Shown here one piece after another: positions 62,030 through 64,000 of a DNA stretch of 64,000 nt. A program made the translations under genes and the position numbers. Source of the stretch: CAYMEV01 sp964389675 [NCBI: uncultured Candidatus Sumerlaeota bacterium] (GTDB lineage: Bacteria; CAYMEV01); NCBI GenBank assembly GCA_964389675.1, contig CAYMEV010000012.1:1-64000 (forward strand). The letters run 5' to 3'. The notes beneath the pieces are model-generated. The model was not told the DNA's origin and did not search any database. It was given only the letters and a program-made list of their open reading frames with translations. The first letter of the stretch is position 1. Every line of letters begins with the position of its first letter.

Positions 62030-63970
62030 TTAAGGGATATTTACAAGATTAAACCTGATCAGTCTTAGTGGGTCAATGATAAGCATGGGTTTGCCATAAT
62101 CATCTATTGTCACTGCAGAGAGAAAATTGAATTTATTCATGGGAAATGCAAGCTTCTTTATTACCGCCTTCTTTGTCTCTATAATCCTGTCGATTATTAT
62201 TATATTCGGATTAGGTGCATTTTCAACGAGGACAGCATGTAACGGGAATGAATCTATCTTATCTGCCGAAAAGCCAAAGCTTTTGTTTATCCTGTATGCA
62301 GGGTAAAGTGTGTCATTATGCCTTATGAACAGCGAGTCCTGGTCTATAACCAGATCTTCCTCCGATGCAAGCAGGGTTGTCATTATTGACCTGCTCGGGA
62401 ATGCAAATTCATTTGCCTGGTTATTTACAACAACGACCTCCTGTATTGCCATTGTAAGCGGAACCTGCAGGATGAATTCCGTGAAGAGGCCCTTTTCTGT
62501 ATTCACTATCAGGCGTCCGCCGAGGGATTCTATGGTTGATTTTACTATGTCCATGCCTACGCCCCTCCCTGATACATCCGTGGCTTCCTTGCGCATTGTG
62601 AACCCTGGCCGTGTAATAAGCATGATCGCTTCATTATCAGGGATTGATACAGACTCCTTTTTGTCTATCAGGCTGAGTTCCAGAGCCCTTTTTTTAATTC
62701 TTTCGACATCCAGCCCCCTGCCGTCATCCCTTATGCTGATGCTTATAAATTCTGATTTTCTCTCAACATTTATGCTGATATGGCCGTTGATGTCCTTTCC
62801 TTTTGAACCCCTCTCATCAGGCGTCTCGATCCCGTGGTCCACGGCATTCCTGAGAATGTGTACAAGGGGGTTTTTCAGCTCTTCAAGAATTATTCTGTCT
62901 ATCTCTATATTATCGCCATGAATACTGAATTTTACTGTTTTGTTCTGCCTTGATGAGACCATCTTTATAATAAAAGGGAATTCCTCGCTGATTGTCTTAA
63001 ACGGCACCATTCTGAGGTTTATGATAAAGCTGTAGATCCTGTCGATAATACCGGAAACATTGCTGAAGCTCTCCTTTACCGGCTGACTGCAGCTGTCCTG
63101 CAAGGATTTCTGCAGGATGGACTTGTGGATATAAAGCTGTCCAAGACTGCTTATCAGCCTGTCAAGCGAATCAGCTGCCAGCCAGATCTTTTTTGACTGT
63201 GAAGGATGCCTGCGGTGTTTTGATGTCTGGCTCCTCTCCTGCAGTGCTATGTCTCCTTTTATGACCTGCTTTTTATCAGGTTTATCAGGGATGCTTTCTT
63301 CTTCAGAGAATTCAATGCGCTCTATATACGATTCATTTGATATCTGCTTATTTAAAAAGTCAGCTATCCCCGGGCTTTCAGAACTGATTTTCAGAAAACC
63401 GCTGAACTGTCCCTTCTTTATATCCTCATAATCTGGGGTAAAGGAGGTTTCCGGATAGTTTGCTTTTATTCTCTTTATAAGAACAAAAGCCTTTGCAAGG
63501 GATAAAGGGATTTTCTTAAAATAGATCGTGGCTGACGGCATATTGCCGGGCCCTGGTTCCTCCTGTTTTATTTCAGAAGGCATCTTGAGCTTATCCAGGA
63601 TATTCTTAAGGTCTTTTAGAATAGTATCGGAGCTTATCTCATCTATATGCTTCTCTTTTATGCATGATAATTTCTCATAGAGGATATCGATCGCTTCTGA
63701 TAATTTTGGTATATATTCCCTGTCCAGCGCTGTCTGGGTTTTTCTGTAGTGATGAAATATGTCCTCCAGAAGATTTGCAGTCTCTGACATTGATTCATAG
63801 CCAAGGGCGGAGGACATCCCTTTGATTGAATGGGAAGCCCTGAATACTTCGTTAATTAGGTTCTTATCATATTTATCAAGGCTTTTGAGCTGGTCAAGGA
63901 GAGAGAACAGGTTTTTAATGTGTTTTTCAGATTCATCAACGAAAAGATGAAGGTACTTTTTCATATCCAT
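62030..63970 (-). CDS. cheA: Chemotaxis histidine kinase CheA
   Basis: 646 residues. P1 Hpt (1-130) has the phosphoacceptor His47 in EVFRASHSIKGMSSALG. A ferredoxin-like P2 region (about 148-230) follows. A dimerisation helix pair lies around 265-330. The kinase domain has the N box HILRNAVDHGIETPDERG, DDGRGLD, and GRGVGMDIVKSTI. A CheW-like domain (about 510-645) is C-terminal. It phosphorylates CheY in response to receptors. The start lies 31 bp from the window edge, with AGAGGA about 11 nt before it. Its operon continues with cheC and cheD. Confidence 0.93.
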   Translation of the reverse strand: MDMKKYLHLFVDESEKHIKNLFSLLDQLKSLDKYDKNLINEVFRASHSIKGMSSALGYESMSETANLLEDIFHHYRKTQTALDREYIPKLSEAIDILYEKLSCIKEKHIDEISSDTILKDLKNILDKLKMPSEIKQEEPGPGNMPSATIYFKKIPLSLAKAFVLIKRIKANYPETSFTPDYEDIKKGQFSGFLKISSESPGIADFLNKQISNESYIERIEFSEEESIPDKPDKKQVIKGDIALQERSQTSKHRRHPSQSKKIWLAADSLDRLISSLGQLYIHKSILQKSLQDSCSQPVKESFSNVSGIIDRIYSFIINLRMVPFKTISEEFPFIIKMVSSRQNKTVKFSIHGDNIEIDRIILEELKNPLVHILRNAVDHGIETPDERGSKGKDINGHISINVERKSEFISISIRDDGRGLDVERIKKRALELSLIDKKESVSIPDNEAIMLITRPGFTMRKEATDVSGRGVGMDIVKSTIESLGGRLIVNTEKGLFTEFILQVPLTMAIQEVVVVNNQANEFAFPSRSIMTTLLASEEDLVIDQDSLFIRHNDTLYPAYRINKSFGFSADKIDSFPLHAVLVENAPNPNIIIIDRIIETKKAVIKKLAFPMNKFNFLSAVTIDDYGKPMLIIDPLRLIRFNLVNIP

Positions 63971-64000
63971 TGCAAAATCAGTCCTCTAAGACCCGGTTGA

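Noticed and set aside
63986-64000. End of a gene upstream of cheA
   Set aside because: A TAG stop is in frame with a few codons at the window edge on the minus strand, but four codons are not enough to support a gene call.

Overview
The window comes from a Gram-negative-type bacterium that I cannot place in a phylum from sequence alone. The DNA is AT-rich, with frequent AGG/AGA arginine and ATA isoleucine codons, and TGA and TAA both serve as normal stops. An outer membrane is implied by a BamD-like lipoprotein, a beta-barrel protein with a signal peptide, and other lipoproteins. Lifestyle hints point to an anaerobe or facultative anaerobe that uses amino acids: a rubredoxin-like protein, FixC/FixX-type electron transfer, acyl-CoA dehydrogenase, histidine ammonia-lyase, asparaginase and glutamate dehydrogenase. 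No rRNA, tRNA, CRISPR array or transposase gene was found.

Layout. 1-4.0 kb: surface-glycan genes (end of a glycoside-hydrolase-like gene, a polytopic GT39-like transferase with TPRs, and a GT2-methyltransferase fusion). 4.0-11.5 kb: type IV pilus motor operon pilB-pilT-pilC followed by the two-component pair pilS-pilR and a small membrane protein. 11.6-18.5 kb: a minus-strand acyl cluster (acyl carrier protein, enoyl-CoA hydratase, FabH, FabF, 3-hydroxyacyl-CoA dehydrogenase, acyl-CoA dehydrogenase) ending with histidine ammonia-lyase. 18.5-22.6 kb: an AT-rich gap, then a plasmid-style module of ParA with an N-terminal MerR-like helix-turn-helix, ParB and a RepA-like initiator. 22.8-25.5 kb: a metallophosphoesterase and a secreted protein interrupted by an in-frame TGA. 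25.7-31.7 kb: HU, two CDP-alcohol phosphatidyltransferases, a radical SAM protein, a BamD-like lipoprotein, then bactofilin-parB-parA with two parS-like palindromes. 31.5-42.2 kb: asparaginase, a VWA-FHA membrane protein, fixC-fixX, dtd, a histidine kinase, a lipoprotein, and a large pilin-like protein flanked by two small membrane proteins. 42.2-57.5 kb: housekeeping genes (proS, Nudix, ACT protein, two Hsp20s, murA, rubredoxin, ftsH, pfk, DHH phosphoesterase, gdhA), a 993-residue receiver plus PEP-synthase-type ATP-binding protein, and a cysteine-repeat protein. 57.7-64 kb: an NtrC-type regulator with its kinase, then cheD-cheC-cheA.

The best novel candidate is the gene at 23652-24755. An in-frame TGA replaces the first Cys of the CGC motif expected in DUF1573-like domains. 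About 300 further codons stay open in frame, and a perfect 7-bp hairpin with a GGUC loop lies 39 nt downstream, which together suggest a selenocysteine codon. Other notable points are the co-location of a plasmid-type par-rep module with a canonical parABS locus, one parS lying inside the asparaginase gene, and two near-consensus sigma-54 promoters. One of those precedes the pilin-like gene and the other the cysteine-repeat gene, and NtrC-type activators (PilR and the 57740-59080 regulator) are encoded in the same window.
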